DNA of 64,000 nt from Paludibacteraceae bacterium (GTDB taxonomy: Bacteria > Bacteroidota > Bacteroidia > Bacteroidales > Paludibacteraceae), in NCBI GenBank assembly GCA_024399965.1, contig JAKSNJ010000001.1:62001-126000 (forward strand), in the 5' to 3' direction. Below the pieces are notes generated by a model that saw only the letters and a list, made by a program, of their open reading frames with translations, made no database searches and was not told the DNA's origin. Positions 25,359-35,200 of this stretch are shown here, piece by piece (within the stretch, counting starts at the first letter, position 1; every line of letters begins with the position of its first letter). A program made the position numbers and the translations under genes.

Positions 25359-26420
25359 ATGAAAAAGATTTTCTTTTTTGCAAGTGCAATGGTAGCTGCA
25401 TTGGCTATGAATGCACAAACCATCGTTATTGATGGTAACAACTCCGAGTGGGCAAATGTTCCCATGATGACTGAACCGGGTGAGTATCCTGTATTGAAAT
25501 CCGTTGTGGCACAACAGGGTGTTACTTTGGTTGATGGTACTATGTTCAACTATATGGTTGAGCAGAAAGACAACTGGAGTGCTGATTATACCGGTGGCTC
25601 TAAGGGCTGCAATATCTATGTTGAGAATGCCGGTGGTACCAATTTCAAGGACTGGAATGTATTCTATTATACCGATGAACCCAATACATGGGATAACGCT
25701 TCTTCCTTCAGCGGCAAAGTGTTGGAGGGCTCTATCAAGACCGCTAACTTAACAGTATCCAAGACCGCTCCTTTCGGCTTTGTTTTTGCTGCTGATTGGG
25801 GGAATGGTGGTTTGATTCCTAATACGCCCGATAATTTGGGTTGGAAATGGGATCAGAAGTACTATCACGCTCTTACGGCTAAGCCCTATTCCTATGTCAA
25901 TTTAAACGGTACGCTGGCTGTGGCTGATGCTTATGCACGCTTCCAATTCCTTACCCCCGGTGCTGTGGCTGATTTCGATATCTGCAAAAGTTCTGCTAAT
26001 GATACCGCTGCTTGGGTGGCTTGGCCTGTTGAACTCGTTACTCCCGGTACTTATACAATCACGATTAATGGTGACTTTACGGAGACCAATACCGGCATTC
26101 GGTTCTTCTTGGTTGACGTTGCTACCAATGCTGTTGTGGCTACTATTGACAACGGTGAATGGGGCACATGGGCTCCTGCCAGTGGTTTCGAGCACAGCAA
26201 GTGGGATTTGAGCAAGGTTCCTGCAGGCAAGTATATGCTCAAGATGAAGAGTTACATCGCTTGGTCCACTATCAAGGTTAGTTCGGTTACTCTCTACAAT
26301 CCCGAAGCTCCTACCGGCTTTAATCCGGCTGCTACTGTAGCTGCTCCTGCCAAGATGATTAAGAATGGTCGCTTCATGATTAACAACAACGGCAAGTACA
26401 TCAATGCTATGGGTTTCTAA
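25359..26420 (+). CDS. secreted protein of unknown function with C-terminal signature
   Basis: 353 residues with a signal peptide (FFFASAMVAALAMNAQ). The mature start TIVIDGNNSEWANVPMM resembles the opening strand of CBM9/DOMON-like sugar-binding domains. A second beta-rich part (~215-320) contains a TPGTYTITINGDFTE sandwich-like motif. The end, KMIKNGRFMINNNGKYINAMGF in function-neutral terms, is the shared C-terminal signature (key residues K, G, I, N-N-G-K-Y, N-A, M-G-F). It is the first gene of unit 2 and is followed by a hairpin at 26435-26457, suggesting it is made in excess of the genes after it. No family is recognised. Confidence 0.75.
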   Translation: MKKIFFFASAMVAALAMNAQTIVIDGNNSEWANVPMMTEPGEYPVLKSVVAQQGVTLVDGTMFNYMVEQKDNWSADYTGGSKGCNIYVENAGGTNFKDWNVFYYTDEPNTWDNASSFSGKVLEGSIKTANLTVSKTAPFGFVFAADWGNGGLIPNTPDNLGWKWDQKYYHALTAKPYSYVNLNGTLAVADAYARFQFLTPGAVADFDICKSSANDTAAWVAWPVELVTPGTYTITINGDFTETNTGIRFFLVDVATNAVVATIDNGEWGTWAPASGFEHSKWDLSKVPAGKYMLKMKSYIAWSTIKVSSVTLYNPEAPTGFNPAATVAAPAKMIKNGRFMINNNGKYINAMGF

Positions 26421-26434
26421 ACCCAATCTCAGGT

Positions 26435-26457
26435 ATAGGGAGCTGATTACTCCCTAT
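26435..26457 (+). promoter_or_regulatory. intercistronic hairpin after the first unit 2 gene
   Basis: ATAGGGAG (26435-26442) pairs perfectly with CTCCCTAT (26450-26457) around a 7-nt loop. There is no T-tract. It is likely a stability or attenuation element between gene 1 and the DUF4874/DUF4832 genes. Confidence 0.6.
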
Positions 26458-26492
26458 GCTTACTTATTTCAAACAAGTTTCAAATATTTAGT

Positions 26493-28499
26493 ATGAAAAA
26501 GACTTTTGTATTGGTTTTGTTGGCAGTCGCCAATTTCGCTATGGCTTCCACGGTTAATTACACCGTAGATGACGACACGTGGTTTCGCAATCCTGAACGT
26601 GGCTGGTACCACCAGTCTGCATGTCACCCTCAAGGCAACGGAAGGGGTGGGGGACTTGGTAGTTGGAACAAATACGAAATAGACGAAAGTCGTTCCCTCT
26701 TGCTCCGTATTTACTATATGGAATACTACAACAACGGCAGAGCCATCACCGAATCCGACCTCAATATGTTTGCTTCCGACCTTGCCCAAGCGCGTCAAAA
26801 CGGTATTAAACTGATTCTCCGGTTCGCCTACGGCGACAGTGGCTACAAAGATGATAATAACTGGTCCTTTACCGAGCCGACCAAGGCGCAGATGATGGCG
26901 CACATGGACCAAATCAAACCTATTCTTGCCAAAAACGCCGATGTCATTGCTTGCATACAGGCCGGATTTGCAGGCATTTGGGGCGAGTGGTACTACACAT
27001 CTACCTTTGGCAAAGATTGGTCTAAAAGCAACGCCGTAAATGACCGTAACGACCTAATCAATAAACTGTTGGAGATGACCCCTGCCGACCGCTCGCTGCA
27101 GTTGCGCACTGTTCACTACATCACCGAGTATATGGGTAAAGGCATCCAAGATTATTCCTCTCCACTCACTGATAAAACCGCGTTCTCCGGCTCTGCCCAG
27201 TCCCGACTGGGGCATCACAACGATGCTATCTGCGCAGATGCGTACTGCTGGGGCACTTTCTACTACGATGATGAGTTTGCTTACCTTGCCAACCTCAGTC
27301 AGTATGTGCCTATAGGTGGCGAATCGGCAGGTGGTGATTGGAACTATTACAACGGCCCCAAGGCCTATGCTTTCTTTGAGAAATACCACTACGACTATAT
27401 CAACCGTGACTATCATTCAGGTGTTATCGATTCATGGTTTAACGACAGCAAGGACGGCAAGACTTATTTCGACCATATCACTTGCCGTCTCGGTTACCGT
27501 TATGCCCTTGTCAGTGGTACCTATGCCGATAAAGTTGCCTCGGGGGACAAGTTGGCAGTTACGCTTAAAATCAAGAACGGCGGATTTTCTGCTCTCTACA
27601 ACAAGCGCACCGCCTATATCGTGCTCAAAAACGGCAGCAAGAGTTACAAACTGGCTCTCGCTTCTGACCCGCGTTTGTGGAAAGCAGGTCAAACGACCAC
27701 AGTGAGCGAGTCCCTGACCGTTCCTGCCAATGCCACTGCCGGCAAATACGACCTCTATCTGTGGCTGCCAGATGAATACAAGTCCCTCCAAGGCGATGCT
27801 CGCTACTCTGTCCGCATGGCGAACAAAGACATGACTTGGACTGATGGCATGAACAAGTTGAATGCCTCCGTTACCATCACCAATGAAGGCGGTGGCGGAC
27901 AAGAGGAGCAGGGTGGTGGAGATGAAGACCCCACGCACGACTATGCCATATCGGTTGACTTTGTGGAGTTGGCAGCGCAATATGCGCCGTATAAGGACCA
28001 CAGCACCAATGGCATACAGACCGAATTGGACGAGTATAATTACTCCGTTTCTTCCGCAACCGATGGCAAGGTTTATTGGGACAACCAAGATGGTCCTGAC
28101 GGCGGTTTTGGCATAGACAATACCAACGGTACCCAACACCCCTTCTCGTTTTGGGTGAAAGCGAATTGCAAAGTCACAATTACCGTGGGTACGCTCAACG
28201 GTGACGGCACCCCCAATACGGCTACGCTTACCATGAACGACGGTAGCCCCGTCACGATTAACCAAAACACGACTACCGAATACACCACTACCGAACCTAC
28301 CTTGTTCGTGCTGACTATGCTACCGGGCAGCAAAGACTGGTCGTGGAACCGTATTCAGCAGATTACGATTACTCCCCTGCCCGCTACACTGTTGCCGGCC
28401 GCTCGCGAAACGGCTCCGGCGGTAGGCAAGTATTTAGACGGAAAGGGACAGCTGCATATTGTCCGCGAGGGACATCACTATAACGCATTTGGATTATAA
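26493..28499 (+). CDS. secreted DUF4874/DUF4832 protein (paralogue 3) with C-terminal beta domain
   Basis: 668 residues with a signal peptide (FVLVLLAVANFAMA). Family core: WFRNPERGWYH (~30-40), IKLILRFAYG (~105-114), CIQAGFAGIWGEWYYTS with E165, LGHHNDA (~239-245) and YVPIGGES with E277 (112 apart). A C-terminal subdomain of the core ends near 460 (ARYSVRMANKDM). A Gly/Glu-rich linker (EGGGGQEEQGGGDEDP) then leads to a ~150-residue beta-sandwich-like domain (KVTITVGTLNGDGTPNTATL). The last ~22 residues are the shared signature (QLHIVREG..YNAFGL). The extra domain may bind carbohydrate (inference). The next gene starts 12 nt on. Confidence 0.88.
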   Translation: MKKTFVLVLLAVANFAMASTVNYTVDDDTWFRNPERGWYHQSACHPQGNGRGGGLGSWNKYEIDESRSLLLRIYYMEYYNNGRAITESDLNMFASDLAQARQNGIKLILRFAYGDSGYKDDNNWSFTEPTKAQMMAHMDQIKPILAKNADVIACIQAGFAGIWGEWYYTSTFGKDWSKSNAVNDRNDLINKLLEMTPADRSLQLRTVHYITEYMGKGIQDYSSPLTDKTAFSGSAQSRLGHHNDAICADAYCWGTFYYDDEFAYLANLSQYVPIGGESAGGDWNYYNGPKAYAFFEKYHYDYINRDYHSGVIDSWFNDSKDGKTYFDHITCRLGYRYALVSGTYADKVASGDKLAVTLKIKNGGFSALYNKRTAYIVLKNGSKSYKLALASDPRLWKAGQTTTVSESLTVPANATAGKYDLYLWLPDEYKSLQGDARYSVRMANKDMTWTDGMNKLNASVTITNEGGGGQEEQGGGDEDPTHDYAISVDFVELAAQYAPYKDHSTNGIQTELDEYNYSVSSATDGKVYWDNQDGPDGGFGIDNTNGTQHPFSFWVKANCKVTITVGTLNGDGTPNTATLTMNDGSPVTINQNTTTEYTTTEPTLFVLTMLPGSKDWSWNRIQQITITPLPATLLPAARETAPAVGKYLDGKGQLHIVREGHHYNAFGL

Positions 28500-28511
28500 A
28501 ATATTGATACA

Positions 28512-30053
28512 ATGAAAAAAACTTTGATTGCGCTGGTTGCAACGCTGCTTTGCACCACCTTGAATGCTGCCACCAAAACCTACGTGGCTGACGACAACAC
28601 GATGATTCTGAATCCCGAACGCGGTTTTTACCACTACTCCGACATTAAATTAAAAGGTGACGGCACAGGCGGTTTGACCAACAACTCAGGCGGTATCACG
28701 TCCTGCCGCCTCGACAAGACCACCCTGCTGTTCCGTTATTTCTATCTGAATAAGTACAACGACGGTTCTGCCATCACCGACAAGGACCTTGCCCTGATTG
28801 CCAACGACTTTAAGGTGGCACGCGAAAACGGTATCAAAATCATTGTGCGTTTCTCCTACGGTTCACAGGGGTATAAAAGCGATAATAACTGGTCCTTCAC
28901 TGAGCCGAGCAAGGAAGGCATGTTGGCACACATGGCGCAACTCAAGCCCGTTTTGGCTGCCAATGCCGATGTCATCGCTTGCGTACAGGCCGGCTTTGTA
29001 GGTATCTGGGGTGAGTGGTATTTCTCCTCTACTTTTGGCAAGGATTGGTCGCTGCCGAATAAAACAGATGCCAAAGCTGCCCGCAACGACATCATCAACG
29101 GTCTATTGGATATGACCCCTGTTGACCGCTGTGTGCAACTGCGTACCGTTCACTACATCACTGAATATATCGGCAATGGTTCACGCGACTATACCACCCA
29201 ACTGGACGACCAAACGGCCTTCAACGGTAGCGCACAGGCCCGTATAGCCCACCACAATGATGCTTTCTGTGCCAACCAAGAGAACGATGGTACGTACTAT
29301 GAATACGCCAAAGAGCGTCCTTATCTTGCCAACCTTGGTCAGTATGTGCCCCTCGGCGGTGAGAACAACGGCGGCAGTTCATCGTATAACAACGGTGCAA
29401 AAGTTGTGGCCGATATGGAACTGCTGCACTACGACTTCCTCAATACGGAGTACGATGCCAGTGTGATTAGCACGTGGCGTGACAATAAACCTGCCGGTAG
29501 CAAATTGTCCTACTACGAGATTATGCAGCGCCGCCTCGGCTATCGCCTCCAACTCAAGACGTGGTCCATGGCTGAACTGCTTGACCCGCAATATCCGCTG
29601 CATGTGTGGTTCTCGATGTACAATTCCGGCTTCTCTAACCTCTACAACAAGCGTATTGCTTACCTCGTCCTCAAGAACGACAAACACACCTACCGACTGC
29701 CCCTCAAATCCGACCCGCGTCTGTGGAAGAGCGGACAGACCACCGATGTACACGAGGTCTTGACATTGCCGGACGACGCTGTCGAAGGTGTATATAAGGT
29801 GTACCTGTATATGCCGGACGTATATGAGTCGATTGCCGCCAATCCTGCCTATGCTGTCCGCTTGGCAAACAAAGACATGCCGTGGACAGAAGACGGTATG
29901 AACGACCTCGGTATCACTTTTGAGCTCCGCAAAGGCGTCCCTTTTGACGCGTTGGACGAGGCCAAAGTGGCTGCCTTGTCCACCAAATACATCAAAGACA
30001 ATAAACTCTACATTCGTCGCCACGGCAAAATATATAACGCCCTCGGCATGTAA
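28512..30053 (+). CDS. secreted DUF4874/DUF4832 protein (paralogue 4)
   Basis: 513 residues with a signal peptide (LIALVATLLCTTLNAA). Motifs: ILNPERGFYHYSD (~32-44), IKIIVRFSYGSQGYKSDNN (~108-126), CVQAGFVGIWGEWYFSS with E168, IAHHNDAFC (~245-253) and YVPLGGENNGG with E284 (116 apart). It is clearly closest to paralogue 3: both share YGxxGYKxDNNWSFTEP and QLRTVHYITEY. There is no extra beta domain; the core runs directly into the C-terminal signature (KLYIRRHGKIYNALGM). Paralogues 3 and 4 probably arose by tandem duplication followed by gain or loss of the accessory domain. Confidence 0.88.
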   Translation: MKKTLIALVATLLCTTLNAATKTYVADDNTMILNPERGFYHYSDIKLKGDGTGGLTNNSGGITSCRLDKTTLLFRYFYLNKYNDGSAITDKDLALIANDFKVARENGIKIIVRFSYGSQGYKSDNNWSFTEPSKEGMLAHMAQLKPVLAANADVIACVQAGFVGIWGEWYFSSTFGKDWSLPNKTDAKAARNDIINGLLDMTPVDRCVQLRTVHYITEYIGNGSRDYTTQLDDQTAFNGSAQARIAHHNDAFCANQENDGTYYEYAKERPYLANLGQYVPLGGENNGGSSSYNNGAKVVADMELLHYDFLNTEYDASVISTWRDNKPAGSKLSYYEIMQRRLGYRLQLKTWSMAELLDPQYPLHVWFSMYNSGFSNLYNKRIAYLVLKNDKHTYRLPLKSDPRLWKSGQTTDVHEVLTLPDDAVEGVYKVYLYMPDVYESIAANPAYAVRLANKDMPWTEDGMNDLGITFELRKGVPFDALDEAKVAALSTKYIKDNKLYIRRHGKIYNALGM

Positions 30054-30088
30054 AACACCTATCACCTATCACCTATCAACTATCAATT
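30054..30088 (+). repeat. 7-bp tandem array (CACCTAT/CAACTAT)
   Basis: The 35-bp gap between paralogues 4 and 5 is filled by about five 7-bp units (CACCTAT x2-3, CAACTAT, CAATTAT). The last unit runs into the ATG of the next gene. Confidence 0.75.
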
Positions 30089-32089
30089 ATGATAAAACGG
30101 TATTTCTTTATTGTTTTAATGTGTATTGCCGTCATTGGCGGACATGCCAAAACGGTTACCTACACGGCTGACAATACAACGGATTTCTGTAACCCTGAGC
30201 GTGGCTTTTACGACCATGTAGAGTGGACCATTAAAAGTGATCAAGCTACCACGAATCTTTCTTCTGGTTACTTGACCGGTGCTCGAAATAATAATCGCAC
30301 ACTTATTTTGCGACTGTACTATTTGGATAATTATCGTACCAAAGATATCCCGCAAAATATCCTTACGCAGATAGGAAACGATATGGCATTGCTTCGTCAA
30401 TATGGCTGCAAAGCTATTCTGCGTTTTGCCTACACCGCTTCTTCCACAAGTGGAGACGGTACACTGGAGTGGTGGGAAAAACACCTTGACCAGCTCAAGC
30501 CCATTCTTGCTGCCAATGCCGATGTTATCTATGTGGTACAAGCTGGATTCTTGGGTGAATGGGGCGAGTGGTACTATTCGTCTTATGGCAAAGGAACAGC
30601 TATTCCATCCTCAGTTAAAACATCCTTGTTGAATAAACTCTTGGAGTGTGTCCCCACTTCGCGCTATGTGCAGGTGCGTACACCTAAATTCAAAAAAGAC
30701 TACACCGGCTCTTCTTCTGCTATGACCGCTTCGGATGCCTACAAAAATACTGCTAAAGGGCGTCTCGGACACCACAACGATGCTTTCTTAAAAGACGAAA
30801 CAAATTCGGGAACTTATACCAATCGTACTACGGATATGGCATATATAGCCGCAGAATGCCTTTATGTACCTAACGGAGGTGAAACCAATATGGAAAGTGG
30901 GAAAACGGCTTATGACAAGTGGGCAAAAGGTACAATTGCTGAGGCCGAAATGGCACAATTACACTATTCTTACTTAAATGCCGGTTATTCGGAATTTGTT
31001 ACTGACCAATGGCGAGAAGAAGGAGCTTTTGCACGTATGTCACGCAATCTGGGTTACCGCTACCAACTCACCACTGCCACCTTGCCCGAAACGGGTGCTG
31101 CCGGCAAGAAAATAACGGTGCAACTCAACATCAAGAACGTGGGCTACGCGCCTCTCTACAACGAGCGTCACGCCTACCTTGTCTTCAAATCGTCCTCCAA
31201 GACCTACACCGTGCAACTCGCTTCCGACCCACGTACTTGGCAGCCCAATGGTGCTACCACTGCCATCAGCGAAACCGTCACCTTACCATCTACTATGGCG
31301 GCAGGGACTTATACGATGTATCTGTGGTTACCCGACGCTGCTGCCTCCATTGCCGACAAGGCCGACTTTGCCGTGCGCTTTGCGAACAGCAATACATGGG
31401 ACAGCACTACGGGTTATAATAAACTCAACCACACTATCACGGTCACGGCAGACGGTGGTGAACAGGGCGGTGACGATGATGACGACCCGACACCCACTAC
31501 ACCGTGTGAGTACACGGTTGACCTATCTACCGCGCAAACGTGGTCAGGACAGTCTGAAGGTGCATCGGTGAACTTTTCCACCACGAACAAAGTGCTGACT
31601 GCCAACTATTCCACTGCCGGTTCATGGCTCGCTACAGGATTATATTTCCCTATCAATCAGTCGAATATAGAGGAAATCAGAATCTCCTTCAAGGGTGCCG
31701 TCACTGCCGATTCGTGGACTGCCTTTGAGGTATGTCTCACCGATGGAACGAACATCTACCGCGATAATACGACGGACTTCTCCCTTCACGGAAGCAGTGA
31801 GTGGCAAACGGCGTCGGTTGTACCCAATAGTATTTTGTGGACCGAGCCCGAGCAAGCGGCTTCCATCAGCGGTGTCAAGATGACGGGCATTATCTTAATC
31901 ATCAATCCGGCGGGCACCGTCTCGGCACAAATGCAGGTAAAGGACTTGACTCTCAAGCTCAAGTGTACCTCCACCGATTCTCCTTATCACCCCCTTACTG
32001 AGGGGGACGGGGGGTGTCTCAAGATTATCAAAGATAATCGTCTCTATATTCTCCGCAATGGCAAAATGTATAACGCCCTCGGCATCTAA
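30089..32089 (+). CDS. secreted DUF4874/DUF4832 protein (paralogue 5) with C-terminal beta domain
   Basis: 666 residues with a signal peptide (YFFIVLMCIAVIGGHA). Core motifs: FCNPERGFYDH (~33-43), CKAILRFAYTASS, VVQAGFLGEWGEWYYSS with catalytic-candidate E160, LGHHNDAF (~226-233) and VPNGGETNM with E265 (105 apart). A Gly/Asp linker (DGGEQGGDDDDDPTPTTP) precedes a ~150-residue beta-sandwich (YTVDLSTAQTW...) of carbohydrate-binding type by appearance. Just before the C-terminal signature (RLYILRNGKMYNALGI) the sequence SPYHPLTEGDGGCLK is encoded by a GC-rich palindromic repeat (31989-32018) that recurs in two later genes. Confidence 0.88.
   Translation: MIKRYFFIVLMCIAVIGGHAKTVTYTADNTTDFCNPERGFYDHVEWTIKSDQATTNLSSGYLTGARNNNRTLILRLYYLDNYRTKDIPQNILTQIGNDMALLRQYGCKAILRFAYTASSTSGDGTLEWWEKHLDQLKPILAANADVIYVVQAGFLGEWGEWYYSSYGKGTAIPSSVKTSLLNKLLECVPTSRYVQVRTPKFKKDYTGSSSAMTASDAYKNTAKGRLGHHNDAFLKDETNSGTYTNRTTDMAYIAAECLYVPNGGETNMESGKTAYDKWAKGTIAEAEMAQLHYSYLNAGYSEFVTDQWREEGAFARMSRNLGYRYQLTTATLPETGAAGKKITVQLNIKNVGYAPLYNERHAYLVFKSSSKTYTVQLASDPRTWQPNGATTAISETVTLPSTMAAGTYTMYLWLPDAAASIADKADFAVRFANSNTWDSTTGYNKLNHTITVTADGGEQGGDDDDDPTPTTPCEYTVDLSTAQTWSGQSEGASVNFSTTNKVLTANYSTAGSWLATGLYFPINQSNIEEIRISFKGAVTADSWTAFEVCLTDGTNIYRDNTTDFSLHGSSEWQTASVVPNSILWTEPEQAASISGVKMTGIILIINPAGTVSAQMQVKDLTLKLKCTSTDSPYHPLTEGDGGCLKIIKDNRLYILRNGKMYNALGI
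31989..32018 (+). repeat. GC-rich palindromic element, in-frame copy 1
   Basis: CCCCCTTACTGAGGGGG followed by ACGGGGGGTGT. It is translated (PLTEGDGGC) just upstream of the C-terminal signature of paralogue 5. Close copies are at 35628-35658 and 37084-37112 in the same position of two other genes. Confidence 0.8.
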
Positions 32090-32096
32090 CCCCCCC

Positions 32097-32194
32097 GTGC
32101 ATTGTCAACTATCAACTGTCAACTATCAACTATCAATTATCAACTATCAACTATCAACTATCAACCATCAACTATCAATTATTAATTACTAACT
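32097..32194 (+). repeat. long 7-bp tandem array, GTGCATT family (14 units)
   Basis: It begins GTGCATT, GTCAACT, ATCAACT and continues with ATCAACT/GTCAACT/ATCAATT variants to ATTAATT and ACTAACT, about 98 bp in all. It fills almost the whole gap between paralogue 5 and the beta-helix/phosphatase gene, leaving ~9 nt before the ATG. Confidence 0.85.
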
Positions 32195-32203
32195 AACACT
32201 ATT

Positions 32204-35200
32204 ATGAAAAAACACTTTTTAACACTCGTTCTGTCGCTCATTAGTGTAGCGATTTTTGCTGCCACTATCAATGTATCTCCCGGTAGTGGTAAAATTAAGT
32301 CGGCGGTTGGCAACGCCAAATCAGGTGATGTAATCGTCCTTGCCGATGGTGAATACACGGAGCCGTCTTATTCTGACGTTAAGTATTCTATGACCATTAA
32401 GGCAGCAGAAGGTGCCAAACCGATTATCAAAATGGGGTACGGCTACTTTTTGCGCGTTCGCAACGATGGTACCGAACTCACTCTCAACGGACTCACCATT
32501 GATGGTAACGGCACTGCCAATGCACGTTCTATCCGCAACTACGGTTCCGATGGTGCTATCACTGCCAACCAGAAATATCTGGTCTATAACTGTACCTTCC
32601 AAAACATGGACCGCGCTTTTTACTTGGCTTCGAATACGTCCAACTGCACCCTCACCGTTGATGGCTGTAACTTCACCGATGTTACGCGCGCTATTTATAT
32701 AGGTTCATATTTGGATGCAGGTGATGATTATTATTCCACTACCCGTACCGACATCAATGTGCCTGATTTGACGGTAACCAATTCGATGTTCGTGCGCAAT
32801 ATGCGCAGTTTGTCTGTAGCCGGTGCTCGCCGTACTACCAAGAACGTCCTCGTTCAGAACAATACCTTTGTTTCTTGCGGTAAATATGATGCCACCGATC
32901 CCAAAAAAGTTATCAACGAGCGCACCCTCTATTTCTCCGCCGTAGATGGCGAGGACGAGAGTTATACGCCCATTAACTGCACCATCGACCACTGCACTTT
33001 CTATGCGTGCAACAACACCCGTACTGTCTATTGCCCGGCTTACGACGGCACTATCATCTCCAACTGTATCTGCTACTTCACCGAAGCCGTTGCTGATGGC
33101 TATGCGTATGCTGTCTATGGGGCTAATTCCATCGTTAAGAACTCCATCGCCTTTGGCGCTCCTATCAAGACCAGTTCAGAGGCCACTACCGATAAGTGTT
33201 CCTTCCAAAATCCCCTCTTTGTTGATGTGGAGAAAGGCAATTTCCAACTCTTTAAGAACTCGCCTGCTGTCGCCACTGCTTCCGACGGCACCAATATGGG
33301 TGACCCGCGTTGGGGCGTAAGCGAAAAAGACGCTGACATCAGCAAAATACCTTTGGAGGAACGTATCGTCAAGACGCCTTATTCGATGTCGCCTACCACT
33401 TCTTCCGTCAAGGTCATTTGGCAGCAGAGTGACGATACACAACTCGGTTACGTCAGATACGGCACCAGCAAGGCCAACCTCAACCTGTCCGCTTCTTCTT
33501 CCGAAGGTAAGTACGTTGAGGGTGAGGGCTATGTTCACGTTGTTACGCTCACCGGTTTGCAGCCCTTCACTACCTATTATTACCAAGTGGGTGATGGCAA
33601 ACAGTGGTATGACCAAGTGAACAGCACCAAGACTGCTCCCAATGCCGGCACCGCTTTCCGTATCTTCACCATTTCCGATATACACGTCAATTCGCGCAGT
33701 AACTGGTCCAATATGCAGGATTTCATTTGCACGCTTGGCTGCGACCTCGCTATGTGCAACGGCGACTTTGTCAACGATGGTGCCGGACGCGATTGGAACT
33801 TGGCTTATTTCCAACCCGGTAAACCGTTCCTCAGCCAAACACCTATGATGTCTGCTGCCGGCAACCACGAGACCGACGACCCCTACACCTACCGCTGGTC
33901 CACGTTCTATGACTACTTCTGGCAATTCAGCCACGGTGACTCCGAAGACCCCATCAAAGACCCTCGTGGGGAGGGCTATTTCGCCTATGACTACGGCAAT
34001 GCACGTATCATCGCTGTCAATGTCAATGGCGGACCTGCTGCACCTGACTTTGGACCTAACAGCAAACAGTATAAGTGGCTCGAAAATGAACTCAAAAACG
34101 CTACCGCACCGTGGATTCTCATCTTTGGTCACGTCGGTCTTACCACTTCCGGCTCCCACGGCGAATGGCCACCTGAATACCGTAACGAGTGGCGCGCTCT
34201 CTTCGAGAAATATGTCAAACTGGGCAAACACATCATCTATTTCTGTGGTGATGACCACTCTTTCGAACATGCCTTCAAGGACGGCGTTCACTACGTGCGC
34301 CCTGCTTGTGGCCGTAACTCCAACTATGCCCAGAAAAAGTACCTCGACGATGCCAAATATACCCTCTTGTACAAGCAGATTTCCTGCTATTCCACGCTCG
34401 ATATGTCGGCTGATGCCAAGACGCTCACACTCACTGCACGCGACTCCGCATCGAACGTCTTCTATACCTACCAATTCAAGCAGGAGGGCGAACTCATTGC
34501 ACCTAATTTTGAGTTCACCGTGCCGAATGCTAACGTAGAGGCCAAGGACTCCATTATGCTCTCGTGGAACTTGCTCGACCCACAGAATGATGCCAAGGTC
34601 GCTATCTATGCTTCCACCACAGCCAACCTCACACAGGCACAACTCCCCAAATCACCGATTTACCAATTTACCGGTACCTCCACTCCCCGTTTCTTCTGGC
34701 ACACGCGCCAAGTGGACCCCAAGGGCACCTATTACCTCTATATCACCGTTACTTCCGGTGGTAAGACCTATTTCTTTGCTAGCCCTTATACCGTCACCTT
34801 GCTTGAGGACACCGAAGCACCGGCTGCTCCGGCTAACTTAGGGGGCTACATATCCGATAACCACTATCAACTCTTCTGGACCAATCCCACGGCTCTGCAA
34901 CCGCGTGAACGCCAACTCACCGACTTCTCCGATGGCGTAGCGTGTATGTCCGAGAATAGCGAAGCCAACACCTCCTCTGTCCTCTCTGCTGACAATGGTG
35001 CGCTTAAGGTCGAGTTCAATGTGTCGGTTGCTTGGGCACAAACGGCTGCCGAATATACCTTTACTCCTGCTGCTGACTGCCACGAGACGCCTATTCTGCA
35101 TTTCCGCCTCAAAGGCGACGGCTCCAACACCGCACTGCGTATCATCGCCAAAAACGATTTCTTCGGACACGAAGATTGGTGGGGTGGGGACGAGTACCTT

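Noticed and set aside
32097-32194. CRISPR array
   Set aside because: The units are 7 bp and directly adjacent, with no unique spacers and no cas genes nearby.
33176-34642. Long antisense open frame (~488 codons) opposite the phosphatase domain
   Set aside because: The plus-strand frame has clear metallophosphoesterase motifs; the antisense translation is a low-complexity mix with no family resemblance.
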